Source: Skeletonema tropicum
Lineage: Eukaryota > Bacillariophyta > Thalassiosirophyceae > Thalassiosirales > Thalassiosiraceae
NCBI GenBank assembly: GCA_037178625.1
Contig: CM074142.1
Coordinates: forward strand, 124,001-188,000
Length of the DNA stretch: 64,000 bases
Direction: 5' to 3'
Position 1 is the first letter of the stretch; every line of letters begins with the position of its first letter. Positions 23,381 through 33,168 of the stretch are shown piece by piece. The translations under genes were made by a program, and so were the position numbers. Under the pieces are notes generated by a model. That model searched no databases. It saw only the letters and a program-made list of their open reading frames with translations, and was not told the origin of the DNA.

Positions 23381-25312
23381 ATGCCACCCAAAAAATCCAA
23401 ATCACGAAAGTGTAAGAAGGAAGTTCAAGATGGAGAGAGCACGAACTCCAATTCCAATAATTTTGGATCAACCAAGCCAACAAATAAGAAGCAGTCTCAG
23501 AAGAGATCGGGGGCCATATCGACGAGTACAACAAACGAACCATCATCGGCATCAGCCACGGTATCAACATCAATAACAGAGGCAAGGCACCCAACATCTC
23601 TTTCAGCGATACTACCCGTTGCCACTGCCACAACAGCTGCTGCTCCTACAGTCTCTCAGAGCGGGAAGAATCTACGTAGAGCTGGCTTCAGAGAGCAATT
23701 CCTAAAAAAGGTAGGACAAACATCAACATGTTCAAAACATGCCCTCGGTTCTGTCCAACTCTAACAACTCATTTTTTCGCCTCGATGTCACGTAATTTCA
23801 GCTCAGAGTAATGCTCGACAGAGAAAGCCAGAATGATGATGCCATCGTTCATTGGTCTACTGGCGGTAACAGCTTCATCGTCACTGATCATACCCAATTT
23901 GAGGAGGTTGGTATTATCGATCGATGATATTTTGATGTGCTCCAACGAATTCATGTATGCCAATTTGACTAACCCATCACGATGATTGCTACTTCTATTT
24001 TGTATTTCAACAGGAAATCATTCCAAAATATTTTGGTAATTCAATAGTCTTTCCTAGCTTCCTCAGAAAGCTGCAGCGATGGGGCTTCGTTCGAGTATCA
24101 AGAAAACGTAGCGGGCGTTATGAGTTTATCTCACCGACGTTCAAGAGAATGGATTCTACGAGTGCACCTGCCGCTGCCGCCGGCGATGTTACTAATACTA
24201 CTGCCAATGCATTTGGGAATGATGGTGGAGGCGTTTCTATTCCATTTCCACAGCAGCAGCAAGTCAGGGCGCAACTCAATCAACACCCTATTCCTGTACC
24301 TAATCAGCTCCCAAGACAGGCAGATGCAAGTGTCATCGCTGATCTGATCTCAAACATTCAGAGTAGTAGGACACAGCAACCCTCCACATCAAGCCAACAG
24401 CTTGGCCCGAATCAACATGCAAACCAAATGAATATTGCTGATGTAAACAGAATCCTTCAAAACATCATTGGTAGTAATCAACATCACCCAATAGCGAGTC
24501 AAAATTCAGTGTCAAATCAACAGCCTGTGCCCAACCATGCAAGCCAGCTGAATAATGCCGCTGGAAATAATCATCTTCAGTCACTCCCGCAATGGCAACA
24601 TCCAAACAACCCCACCATGAATCTGCTCAATGCCGCCTTTCGAAGTTTGGGTAGAGGTCCAGCACCTCCAGCTCAAGCGATGGGTCAATTTCCCCCCCCT
24701 TCTGCTCAAGGCAGCGCAGTGCATTCCCTCCTGTCTCCCCCCCTCAACACCGCACCGATTGCATCTCAATCCAACAACATGGCACCTATTCTATTATTAC
24801 TACTGGCGTTGCAGCAATTCGTCGAGGAGGAATATCAGCGTAGGGCCCAGGTAGACGCGTTACACGAAGGAATCATTGCAACCATCGGACACATTGTGGG
24901 CCAAAATAATAATGTTATAAATGAAGCAGGCGGGCAAATATTTGGACGTGCCGGGGAAATAAACATGCATTTAAGAAATCCAACTGGTATGACTGTACGT
25001 GTACCAAATAATAGCAATACTCAGCCTAATCAAGGAGGTGCACCGCCCCCATTGTCTGTTGATAATAATATTCAAGCAGATCCCATCACCGCAATTCCGC
25101 AGCGAGGTGATGCAGTAGGGCACTCTCAAGAAAATGCACTCGCTCAAAATAATGACCCGGTCGCTAATAATGGCAGCTCAGACGACTACGAAGAGTGCAA
25201 AGACGACCAACCAATCTCTCCAAGGAATCGGAAGTCTTCGGACAGTTATGAGGCGGATGATGATGACTGGGATAAAAGACTCCGGAAACGGAAGAAGTCG
25301 CCCCCCAAATAA
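23381..25312 (+). CDS. Heat shock transcription factor (HSF-type), tandem copy 3
   Basis: Exons 23381..23710, 23802..23906 and 24014..25312 join in phase 0 to 577 aa. The DNA-binding domain is nearly identical to copy 1 (EIIPKYFGNSIVFPSFLRKL, WGFVRVS), and both introns are also strongly similar to copy 1, including GGACAAACATCAACATG and the pre-acceptor stretch. This indicates a recent duplication. The C-terminal region is longer than in copy 1 through extra Gln/Asn-rich sequence (residues ~225-330) and ends with an acidic segment followed by RLRKRKKSPPK. Expected to act as a nuclear sequence-specific regulator. The target genes and stimulus are not shown by the sequence. Confidence 0.92.
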
Positions 25313-25418
25313 TAATAGGAAGCCCTTTTAAGGTCAGCTGTAGGTCATTGCATATTCCACATATATTCGTCTAGTTATTCCGCCCTTCTCCTTCGTTTAT
25401 GTTGTGTGTTGAAGAGAG

Positions 25419-26924
25419 TTATGTAGTGGAAAGAAGAGCATCATTGTGAGTTGTAAAAGGTGCAACGTAAGGACTCGTGTTGATGAAACGTTGGACAAAG
25501 CGAGGAATGTCAATCGCGGTGCTACCCCAGCTATCACTGAGGTTGATAGGCTTAGCTTGGGTATCAAAGAACTCGGACGGATGAACGTTGGTTGAAGAGA
25601 CACGAGTGATATGACCACGTGGTACAGGCACCTGAGACTGATTAAAGTCATACTTATTCATATGGTCTTGATACGATAGAAGCTTCTCATTGTCGGACTC
25701 AAGGTGAGCCATCAACTCAGTCTCCTTACTGCGATCACCACTCGAGCTTGTACCGACAACAGCCCAATTTGCTGCACCAAGACGACCCGATTGCTTAGGA
25801 CCCTTAGTCATTTCCTCACGTTGATCCGCATAACCATCACTGCCATGGGCAAGACGATCATACTTAGAGACTTTCATCAAATACGAAGAAGGAGAGAAAA
25901 CAGTGGCCTCTTCTTCCTTCGCCTGAGCTGCGGCAACTTCATCAGAGTTAACGTCAAACATAAAGTTTTCGGTCCTCTCCACCTTGATGAAGCTCTTCGC
26001 ACAATCTTCGCTCTGAAGACTCTCCTCCTCCTCCTCTTCGCTCTGAAGACTCTTCTCCTCCTCCTCATCGTCAGGTAGAACGGATGAAAAAGGTGACACC
26101 GATGATGATGCACAAGAAGTTGAAGAGCAAGAGCAAGGCTCGGAAGGGCGACACACTCCGGGGCGGGGGGACCGGATGCCGAGGTAAGTGCAGCACAGCC
26201 GATGGGCAGGATCCGAGAGATACTCAGCATTAAGCAGAGCACGAAGAAGATTCTCATCACTATCCTCAAACGCCTGAGTAACCAACTTGATTTCCTCGGT
26301 AATGCAGGCAGCACGAAGGCTAGCAGCATCCTTGTAGACTCTGCGAGGACCAGGAGTAATTTCATCATCAAGAGTATCAAATGGAGACTCGGAAGTAACA
26401 GATCCACCAACATAGGCAACTGAGTGATCCACAGGTTCCTCAACCCCAACCGAACTTTCAGTGGCGCCGGCGGTACCAAAACAGAGAGGAGGAACACTGG
26501 AATCAGCAGCAGAAACATGAGTGGGAGGAACAAAGACCTTAGCAGCTACAGCAGAAGGGGCTGAAGCGGCAGCAACCGGACTGGTTGCCAAGGGTGCCGA
26601 ACTGGCAGGGGCAACAACAGCAGTAGGGGCTGGAGTACCCGCAACCGAAGAGGTTGCAACTGTTGCCGGACTGGCAACCTGAACTGACGTCAACTCTCCA
26701 GGCGTAGCTACTGCCGGTTGAGTCAGAGAATCATCAAAAGTTGTTTCAAACGTATCGGTGGACACATCAGAAGCGGTGGACACATCAGAACGTCTGAAAA
26801 ACGGTGAAAAGAACACGCCCATGCGGTTCAAAAACGAAGAAAACCCAGGATCTGTTGTCATGACGGAGTTAGAGTCAGAGACACGACGATTTGCCTGAGG
26901 GGTAGAAGTATCAGAAGGTACCAT
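25419..26924 (-). CDS. Gag-like ORF of the copia element, inverted relative to pol
   Basis: This is a 501-aa frame starting at ATG 26924, about 120 bp inside the inverted LTR fragment, exactly where gag is expected. The N-terminal third is a Ser/Thr/Ala/Pro/Val-rich low-complexity region, followed by a helical part (ITEEIKLVTQAFEDSDENLL) and duplicated acidic segments (EKSLQSEEEEEESLQSE). No CCHC zinc knuckle and no protease D-S/T-G motif are visible, so the gag C-terminus is missing. Assignment as gag rests on position and orientation next to the LTR rather than on sequence motifs. The final residues cross the word CGTTGCACCTTTTACA, which is also the end of the LTR. Confidence 0.6.
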   Translation of the reverse strand: MVPSDTSTPQANRRVSDSNSVMTTDPGFSSFLNRMGVFFSPFFRRSDVSTASDVSTDTFETTFDDSLTQPAVATPGELTSVQVASPATVATSSVAGTPAPTAVVAPASSAPLATSPVAAASAPSAVAAKVFVPPTHVSAADSSVPPLCFGTAGATESSVGVEEPVDHSVAYVGGSVTSESPFDTLDDEITPGPRRVYKDAASLRAACITEEIKLVTQAFEDSDENLLRALLNAEYLSDPAHRLCCTYLGIRSPRPGVCRPSEPCSCSSTSCASSSVSPFSSVLPDDEEEEKSLQSEEEEEESLQSEDCAKSFIKVERTENFMFDVNSDEVAAAQAKEEEATVFSPSSYLMKVSKYDRLAHGSDGYADQREEMTKGPKQSGRLGAANWAVVGTSSSGDRSKETELMAHLESDNEKLLSYQDHMNKYDFNQSQVPVPRGHITRVSSTNVHPSEFFDTQAKPINLSDSWGSTAIDIPRFVQRFINTSPYVAPFTTHNDALLSTT

Positions 26925-27043
26925 GGTTGAACGATGAAGACCGTTGGAAGAATTGATCAGATTCCGGTCGTAGAGGAATTAAATTGGATGAATGCAGTCC
27001 GTAGGAATGCAGAGACCGCGTAAGCGTTTGGCGCTCGTATACC

Positions 27044-27188
27044 TGTAAAAGGTGCAACGCTGTAAGTATAGGAAGATATTGACGCAGACAATGAAGAGTA
27101 TCCGGCGTCCCGAATGCTCTGTGTAGCGTTGACTTCGTAGTAACAGAGACAATATTATTTTATTGTGAGAGCTTTGATTTGCACTTGA
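27044..27188 (-). repeat. Truncated 5' LTR (inverted)
   Basis: The reverse complement of 27044-27183 is identical base for base to the last 140 bp of the 3' LTR (31285-31424), and the match runs five bases further to 27188. The remaining ~150 bp of the LTR are absent and pol-side sequence starts at once, placing the inversion junction at about 27188/27189. Confidence 0.85.
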
Positions 27189-27201
27189 ATCCAAGTCGAA
27201 T

Positions 27202-30200
27202 TTGCCTATGCTTTATGGAGTTACTTGTTCAGTTCAGGAGCATCGTGCAGTTGGTGCTGCTTATGCACGTCAGTGGAAGGTGAAACAACGTCTCAGTCAC
27301 AGTTTCTTCTTTGGTAATGAGGATGGCGGCTGGAGGTTCACTCGCTTGGAGGATGAAGATTTTGCTGAACCGCAGGAAGTCACTTATGACTTTGATCTTT
27401 GTGCTCATCTTACTCGCACGGCACCTTGCATCACTATTGCTGACAATCCAAATTTATCTCCTGCTCAGAAGGAGTTACTTCTCTGGCATTACAAGCTCGG
27501 TTGCAGCATGAAGAAGATTCAATACTTGATGACTGGTCATTCTAGGAAGCTCGCTGGTGGGAAGTCTGCTTATTATCCTCCCGTCATCGCTCCTAAGTGG
27601 GAAAGTGCTCGTAATTGTCCGATCCCTGTATGTGCTACCAATGAAGTTGCTCGTGCACAAGTGCGGAAGCCTCACTCTCGGCGGCAGTCTGCTGTCAAGT
27701 CAAATGAGAAGGCTTTATCCCGTGATAAGTACTCGCCTGGTGATTTTGTCTCGATGGATACTGTGACAGTTCCTATCAAGGGTCGTCTGTTTTCTGGCTA
27801 TGGTGCTGATTCGGCGGAAGGTTATTCATGTGTTACTATCTTCCATGATGCTGGATCTGGTCTTATTAAGGTTTATCCCCAAACTTCCGCGACTTCAGCT
27901 GAAACTTTGATCTCGAAGCTCAAGTTTGAGGCCTATCTCTGGCAGCAAGCTGGCAAACGGGTCAAGAAATATCACTCTGATGGTGGCGTCTTCACTTCGG
28001 CTAGTTTTCGGAATGACTGTGAGAAGAAGGATCAGAAGCAGAGTTTCTCTGGTGTTGGTGCCAAGTTCCAAAACGGCGCTGCTGAGCGAAGTGTTCAGAC
28101 CTTATTCTGGATGTGCAGAACTTTTCTTTTGCATGTTGCTATGAGATGGTCTACTCACAACGCTGACTCTCCTTCACTTTGGCCGCAGGCTCTTGCCTAC
28201 GCCGAGTTCCTTTTCAATCGCACACCGTCTATGTCTCATGGATTTTCTCCGCTAGAGATCCTCACCAACGTTGTCTCTGATCATCGTGACTTACTTCGTG
28301 CACATGTCTTCGGTGCTCCTACCTATGTTCTTGATGCTGCGCTTCAGGATGGCAAGAAGCTCCCAAAGTTTAGCCGTAGGGCTAGGGTTGGCCAATTTCT
28401 TGGATTTTCTCCCGACCACTCTACCCAAGTTGGTCTGGTACGTCATCTTGATTCCAATTACATCTCCCCTCAATACCATTGCGTCTACGACGATAAATTC
28501 GAAACTGTCTCGGGCCTTGTTGGTGATTCTGCTGAGGACCTCGCTGATACTATTCAACAGAAGTGGGGTTCCCTGTTTGAAAGTGATGAACATGATCTTT
28601 ATATCTATCCTGAGTTTGTTGATGGTGAATTGTCCTACACACCCCCTCCGCTTGATCTTCCTTGGCTTACTGAAGAAGAAGCTCGAGAGCGTGAGGACCG
28701 CTTGCAAGAGCAGGTTGCTCGTGGCAAGGAGCTTAGGCTCAAGTCTGAAGAAGTATTCAAGTCTCCAGTTACTGTTCCCGATCGCAAAGTTACTATTAAT
28801 GAGCATCCTACTGCTATCGATTCGTCCATCGAGCAAGAAGGAGAAGTTGGAGCAGTTGATGTCGATGACTCTGCTTGTGTTGATTACTCTGATGTGGATG
28901 AATCGACTCAGGAGGAGAATGAAATTTCCGATCAGAAGGAGACGGATGTCTTGGATGATTCTGTTTCTACTTGGAAGGATCGCTTGAGGAGAAATCGCAA
29001 GTCTACTAGTTGGAAACGCACTGCGCTTGTTACTGCTGCTACTCTACATTCTGTCCTTGCATTTGGTCCTACGCAAGTCGCTCAGTTGTCAGATTCAGAA
29101 CAGAAGTTGTTGAAGAGGTCGTCACGTCCAGATATGGATGCTTTCTGCAATCAGTTCTCTTGTTCTCTTAATACACAACCTCCGGTTGATGCTGTCTCGT
29201 ATTCCCGCAAGAATGGCATGCCTCGTTATACAAAGAAACAAAAGGCTCTTATGCTTGAAGAAATTGAAGAGAGATCTCTGCGTGCTATGACTACCACCTT
29301 TGATAATATCGAAGAGTTGATGGGCTCACCTTTGTCACAGCATATCCAACTCTCTGCTAATGACTGCTCCTATGATGGTTCTATCTCTGGCGTTCTTTGC
29401 GAGCATGTATCTCCTTGGTTCTTGAATGCTAAGACTGGAATCTCTGCTGAAGACAATCCTGGCTGGGATGAAGCTATGCGTGGTCCCGAAGCTGAACAAT
29501 ATTGGGAAGCGGCTAAGTCTGAGATTGCTACACTTGAGTCTATGGGTTCTTGGGAAGTTGTTGATGTGTCTGAAGTGCCTAAAGGTCAGCGTATCTTGCC
29601 TAGTCTTTGGGTGTTTAAGCGCAAGCGTCTGCCCGACGGGACTATTCGCAAGTACAAAGGGCGCTTTACTGTCAGAGGTGATCGACAAGTTGCTGGAGTT
29701 GATTACAATGAGACGTGGGCCCCGGTATGCAAGTGGACTACAGTTCGTATGATGTTTATTCTACAATGTCAGCTTGGTTTGAAGAGTGCTGCTGCAGATG
29801 TTCAAGCGGCTTTCTTACACGGAACTCTTCCTGAAAATGAACGTGCTTATGTCGCCATGCCTAAAGGATTTGAACAGCCTGGTAAAGTCTTGAAGTTGAA
29901 ACAAAATGTCTACGGTTTGAAGCAGGCGCCACGTTGCTTTTGGAAGTATCTTACCGAGAAAATGCAAGACGTTGGTTTGGAGCAAAGCAAGTTTGATAGT
30001 TGCCTATTTATTGGGAAGAAAGTTATTGCTGTCGCTTACGTTGATGATATCCTCTTTTGGGCTAAGGATGACGCTGATATTACAAGTGTTATGGTACAAC
30101 TTCGCGAGAGTGGTCTTCTTTTGGAAAAGGAATCCGATGCAGCTGGCTTTCTTGGCGTTGATATTCAAGTGCTTGAGAAAGATGCTGATGGCCGTGCTAC

Positions 30201-31062
30201 CAAGTTGGAACTTACTCAGACTGGTCTCATTGATCGCATCATCACTAATCTTGGTTTGGATGGTGGTCCTGAAGGTAACAAGTCTGTCCCCGCTGGTACC
30301 AAGCCACTGCCGAAAGATGCTGACGGTGATCCTTGCATTGAACATTTTAATGTGGCTGCTGTTGTTGGTCAATTGCTCTATCTTTCTGGCCACACACGTC
30401 CTGAAATTGCCTATGCCGTGAACTGCTGCGCTAGGTACATGTTCTGCCCTAAGCGTTCTCATGAACTGGCCCTCAAGCAGATTGGTCGCTATCTTCGCAA
30501 GACAAGAAACAAAGGTTTGATTCTTGAACCTACTGCAAATGTTTTGGAAATCAATGCCTATCCTGATGCTGATTTTGCTGGTATGTATGGTGTTGAGCGT
30601 CCGGATGATCCTGCTTGTGTCAAGAGCAGAACTGGTTTTGTTATTACAGTCGCGAACTGTCCTGTACTGTGGAAGTCTTCACTCCAAACTAAGACTGCTT
30701 TGTCTACAATGGAAGCTGAGATTTCTGCTTTGGCTCACTGTTGTCGCGAGCTGTTCCCTATCATGGATTTGGCTTCACATCTGGCTGAATATTACGAGTT
30801 GGATTCTGCTACTACAAAGATGAATGTTACTGTCCACGAGGACAATAGCTCGGCGCTGATCTTTGCCAAGCTTATTCCTCCTGAATACACACCTCGGTCG
30901 AAGTTCTTTCACTTGGAGACGGTTTGGTTCCGCGAAGAAATTGTGAAGCGTGGGATTCAGTTGGTCAAGATTGATACGAAAGAGCAGATTGGTGATATCT
31001 TTACAAAAGGTCTTACGAGGGTTCCCTTTGAGTATCTTCGCTACAAATTGTGTGGGTGGTGA
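27202..31062 (+). CDS. Ty1/copia polyprotein fragment: integrase, reverse transcriptase, RNase H
   Basis: This is an open frame of 1286 codons without internal stops. Its 5' end is set by the inversion junction (first codon TTG, first ATG two codons on), so it is not a natural start. A GAG-pre-integrase/HHCC-like zinc region comes first (WHYKLGCS, CPIPVC). The integrase core has D186, D260 and E295 (D-35-E spacing, in YHSDGG and NGAAERS). The reverse transcriptase has DVQAAFLHG, VYGLKQAPR and YVDD at 946-949. RNase H residues lie in DADFAG, TMEAEI and HEDNSSA, and the frame ends near IGDIFTKGL. All catalytic motifs look intact, which suggests recent activity. Without gag, protease and a complete 5' LTR, this copy should not move on its own. 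Confidence 0.92.
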   Translation: MPMLYGVTCSVQEHRAVGAAYARQWKVKQRLSHSFFFGNEDGGWRFTRLEDEDFAEPQEVTYDFDLCAHLTRTAPCITIADNPNLSPAQKELLLWHYKLGCSMKKIQYLMTGHSRKLAGGKSAYYPPVIAPKWESARNCPIPVCATNEVARAQVRKPHSRRQSAVKSNEKALSRDKYSPGDFVSMDTVTVPIKGRLFSGYGADSAEGYSCVTIFHDAGSGLIKVYPQTSATSAETLISKLKFEAYLWQQAGKRVKKYHSDGGVFTSASFRNDCEKKDQKQSFSGVGAKFQNGAAERSVQTLFWMCRTFLLHVAMRWSTHNADSPSLWPQALAYAEFLFNRTPSMSHGFSPLEILTNVVSDHRDLLRAHVFGAPTYVLDAALQDGKKLPKFSRRARVGQFLGFSPDHSTQVGLVRHLDSNYISPQYHCVYDDKFETVSGLVGDSAEDLADTIQQKWGSLFESDEHDLYIYPEFVDGELSYTPPPLDLPWLTEEEAREREDRLQEQVARGKELRLKSEEVFKSPVTVPDRKVTINEHPTAIDSSIEQEGEVGAVDVDDSACVDYSDVDESTQEENEISDQKETDVLDDSVSTWKDRLRRNRKSTSWKRTALVTAATLHSVLAFGPTQVAQLSDSEQKLLKRSSRPDMDAFCNQFSCSLNTQPPVDAVSYSRKNGMPRYTKKQKALMLEEIEERSLRAMTTTFDNIEELMGSPLSQHIQLSANDCSYDGSISGVLCEHVSPWFLNAKTGISAEDNPGWDEAMRGPEAEQYWEAAKSEIATLESMGSWEVVDVSEVPKGQRILPSLWVFKRKRLPDGTIRKYKGRFTVRGDRQVAGVDYNETWAPVCKWTTVRMMFILQCQLGLKSAAADVQAAFLHGTLPENERAYVAMPKGFEQPGKVLKLKQNVYGLKQAPRCFWKYLTEKMQDVGLEQSKFDSCLFIGKKVIAVAYVDDILFWAKDDADITSVMVQLRESGLLLEKESDAAGFLGVDIQVLEKDADGRATKLELTQTGLIDRIITNLGLDGGPEGNKSVPAGTKPLPKDADGDPCIEHFNVAAVVGQLLYLSGHTRPEIAYAVNCCARYMFCPKRSHELALKQIGRYLRKTRNKGLILEPTANVLEINAYPDADFAGMYGVERPDDPACVKSRTGFVITVANCPVLWKSSLQTKTALSTMEAEISALAHCCRELFPIMDLASHLAEYYELDSATTKMNVTVHEDNSSALIFAKLIPPEYTPRSKFFHLETVWFREEIVKRGIQLVKIDTKEQIGDIFTKGLTRVPFEYLRYKLCGW

Positions 31063-31130
31063 CACCCTTTGATGTTTATTATTGTTGCGAGTCAGTGGCA
31101 TGGTTCGATGCTCACTGATTCGAGAAGGAG

Positions 31131-31424
31131 TGTTGAGGTTGCCTAGTTGTGACTCGCCTTCCTATTTTAGGTTTACATGTTTCTGTCAATTGAGTGAGTT
31201 TTCGTATATGGTTCTCACTCACATCATCTAACACAAGAGCTGCGCTATCTTATGCGTTGAGTTGCACTTTGCTTAATTGTCAAGTGCAAATCAAAGCTCT
31301 CACAATAAAATAATATTGTCTCTGTTACTACGAAGTCAACGCTACACAGAGCATTCGGGACGCCGGATACTCTTCATTGTCTGCGTCAATATCTTCCTAT
31401 ACTTACAGCGTTGCACCTTTTACA
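31131..31424 (+). repeat. 3' LTR of the copia element
   Basis: It starts TGTTGAGGTTGCC immediately after the purine tract GAGAAGGAG and ends CCTTTTACA, giving TG...CA termini over 294 bp. Its last 140 bp equal the inverted fragment at 27044-27183. Confidence 0.8.
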
Positions 31425-31861
31425 TGAGTGGGATAGCGAGCGTTGAAGAGGGATAGCGAGGATGAGAGAGGTTGATGGCTGCTGAGAGATCGTCGCCATC
31501 TGTCTGCCATTGAAGTTTCGTACGGAAGAATTCAAGGTTCAAGTGTCGCATCGCCTTCATCGTGCATAGTGGTCAGGGGAAAGGGAAAATGTCTGTCTTA
31601 TGTATCATGTGCAGAATCCTTTATTGCTAGTGGAAAAAGTATGCAGAAGTATGCAGGGTCAAGAATAAGGGCATAAAACTACTATGTGCCCAGCGAACGG
31701 GTTCCTGGACGTGGGCAAGTTCGTCGCGTGGGCAGCCAAGTACAGCCAAGATCCGAAACCTCCATCCAACATCCACACGAACACGCACAATCAACATTAT
31801 CACACAACTTGACGGACGTGTATGTATTGGAACAACGTGACAAATAATTAATGAAATTAAG

Positions 31862-32722
31862 CTACACCATATTCATGTCTTCCTCCTTCTTACGCGAGAC
31901 ATTTATCTCTCTCAACTTCCTACAGTAAGTTGACACTTTCCAGGTACTCTTCGGACTTGCAAATTCTGGATACTCCTCCTGGATAGCTTTCAGAGCTTTG
32001 TCATAAGTGCTTCTAAAGAACTCAAAGTCCATATCATGGACGTGACGAGTGCGAATCTCGTCTTCAACTTCTTTCTCCATCAATTCCATTATTGGCTTCC
32101 AATTATTGTCGTAGGATCTCCTCAACCTGCGTGGCAAGTTGCCTTTCTTCATCAGGCGGAAAGGCCTGACTGGTGCATTAATCTGTTCGCCATTGCCATC
32201 TAGAATAGCATAGGAAGGAAACCCCTGCAGCCATCTTGTCCACCCAGAATATAAATCTGCTGATGGCATCTCAAAGCTTAACGGAACAAGCCAATCCGAC
32301 TGATGCTTCTTACTTGCCGCTGCATGAGGATCTTGATACGTGTAAGAAGGATAGAGGCGTGCCTCCAGTCTCTCAGGCAAGGAAGCGGAAGCTGGCACAC
32401 CGCCATTGGTATGAACTGAAGAAGATGCCCCAATGCGAGCCATAATCCGTTCCTCCATTTCCACCATTTTTTGCGCAATCGGCGCAGTCGCTGTTGCAGT
32501 AGCAGCAGCAACTGTTTCCGCCACGAAAGTTGCGGTGATGTTCCCATTTTCAGTCGCTCGTTCTTCCATTGCATTCTTCACTATTCCCGCTAAATTGTCC
32601 TTCAGCCACTCAACATCACGGCGATATTTGCGTAGAAGCTTCATTGCGTCACGTATTTCGTCGCGGATCAAAACACTTGGCAGGACGCCTGTCGGGCGTT
32701 TCACAGTACCCGCCGGTTCCAA
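31862..32722 (-). CDS. Tandem-unit 1, 3' ORF: coiled coil plus W-x-x-W DNA-binding-like domain
   Basis: The frame is open from about 32790 and encodes 286 aa from codon TTG 32722; the first ATG is at 32644 (260 aa). The upstream in-frame residues (RSKLLKELEKLVTLEPAG) continue a coiled coil and look coding, so this is more likely the 3' part of one gene with the 5' ORF in the -1 frame than a separate gene. It contains an Ala/Thr-rich stretch (ETVAAATATATAP). A C-terminal block follows with SADLYSGWTRWLQGF, PVRPFRLMKKG and LRRSYDNNWKPIMELME. The spacing faintly recalls GCR1-type DNA-binding domains in fungal regulators and Crypton elements; this is tentative. Function unknown. Confidence 0.6.
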   Translation of the reverse strand: MEPAGTVKRPTGVLPSVLIRDEIRDAMKLLRKYRRDVEWLKDNLAGIVKNAMEERATENGNITATFVAETVAAATATATAPIAQKMVEMEERIMARIGASSSVHTNGGVPASASLPERLEARLYPSYTYQDPHAAASKKHQSDWLVPLSFEMPSADLYSGWTRWLQGFPSYAILDGNGEQINAPVRPFRLMKKGNLPRRLRRSYDNNWKPIMELMEKEVEDEIRTRHVHDMDFEFFRSTYDKALKAIQEEYPEFASPKSTWKVSTYCRKLREINVSRKKEEDMNMV

Positions 32723-33168
32723 TGTAACAAGTTTCTCCAGTTCTTTGAGTAACTTTGATCGTATGTGTAACGAATCTCCTTCTCTTCATCTTTCCATTGA
32801 TTACTCAAGAAGGATTGAAGAAATTTGGTGGGAAATTGATCGTAGAAGAAGCTATGCGTCGCGTTGTGATAGTGACGAGTTTTGTCTGCTTTCTCCTCGG
32901 AGGTGAGTTCGTACACAACTTCATTATAAACATCAGGGTACTCCGTCTGCAAATATTCCTGCACTTTCTTAACACGCCGACGATAATCTGGCATGCATTG
33001 AACAGTGAATGAGTTTGTTGTCTCCACAGCATCGGCGTGTTGGACTTTCAGTTTCGCTGGTTGCTTTGCCTCTTCGCTGCGGCTGTCATCATCACTGCTG
33101 CTGCTGGCGTCGTTGCTTTTCCTCTTCTTTCTAGGTTCAAAGGAAGACCCATGGTTGCTCCGCACCAT
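32701..33168 (-). CDS. Tandem-unit 1, 5' ORF (basic, Ser/Asp-rich; overlaps 3' ORF in another frame)
   Basis: ATG at 33168 gives 155 aa (the frame opens 3 codons earlier at a TTG). It begins with a basic nuclear-localisation-like cluster (PRKKRKSND) and an acidic Ser run (SSSSDDDSRSEE), followed by a helical region (DYRRRVKKVQEYLQTEYPDVY). The frame ends 22 bp inside the counted start of the next ORF, and the next frame is open for ~90 bp of overlap. No GT-AG intron bridging the two frames was found, and no canonical slippery heptamer is evident. This looks like one gene broken by a frameshift, or less likely two overlapping genes. Confidence 0.55.
   Translation of the reverse strand: MVRSNHGSSFEPRKKRKSNDASSSSDDDSRSEEAKQPAKLKVQHADAVETTNSFTVQCMPDYRRRVKKVQEYLQTEYPDVYNEVVYELTSEEKADKTRHYHNATHSFFYDQFPTKFLQSFLSNQWKDEEKEIRYTYDQSYSKNWRNLLHWNRRVL

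Larger units (their letters stand above)
25380..31424. mobile_element. Rearranged Ty1/copia LTR retrotransposon with inverted 5' portion
   Basis: The plus-strand part holds the integrase-RT-RNase H frame (27202-31062), a purine tract GAGAAGGAG at 31122-31130 and a 3' LTR (31131-31424, TGTTGAGG...TTTTACA). To the left lies an LTR fragment (27044-27188) in reverse orientation and then a minus-strand gag-like ORF (26924-25419). This is the order LTR-gag flipped against pol. The zinc knuckle and protease expected between gag and integrase are not found in either part, so sequence was lost at the junction. The left boundary is only approximate because no LTR marks it. Confidence 0.8.

Noticed and set aside
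25877..26533. Minus-strand 218-aa Leu/Arg-rich ORF within the gag-like gene
   Set aside because: Out-of-frame shadow of the 501-aa frame that starts next to the LTR fragment.
28271..28987. Plus-strand 238-aa ORF inside the copia polyprotein
   Set aside because: Shifted-frame shadow of the integrase/RT region, which carries all the catalytic motifs.
31285..31424. 140-bp LTR starting at TGCAAATC
   Set aside because: No purine tract precedes it; the LTR start is better placed at TGTTGAGG (31131) after GAGAAGGAG, and the 140-bp match is only the part retained in the inverted fragment.
32690..32790. Programmed -1 ribosomal frameshift in the tandem-unit gene
   Set aside because: No X-XXY-YYZ slippery heptamer was seen in the overlap and no clear downstream pseudoknot; kept only as a possibility in the findings.
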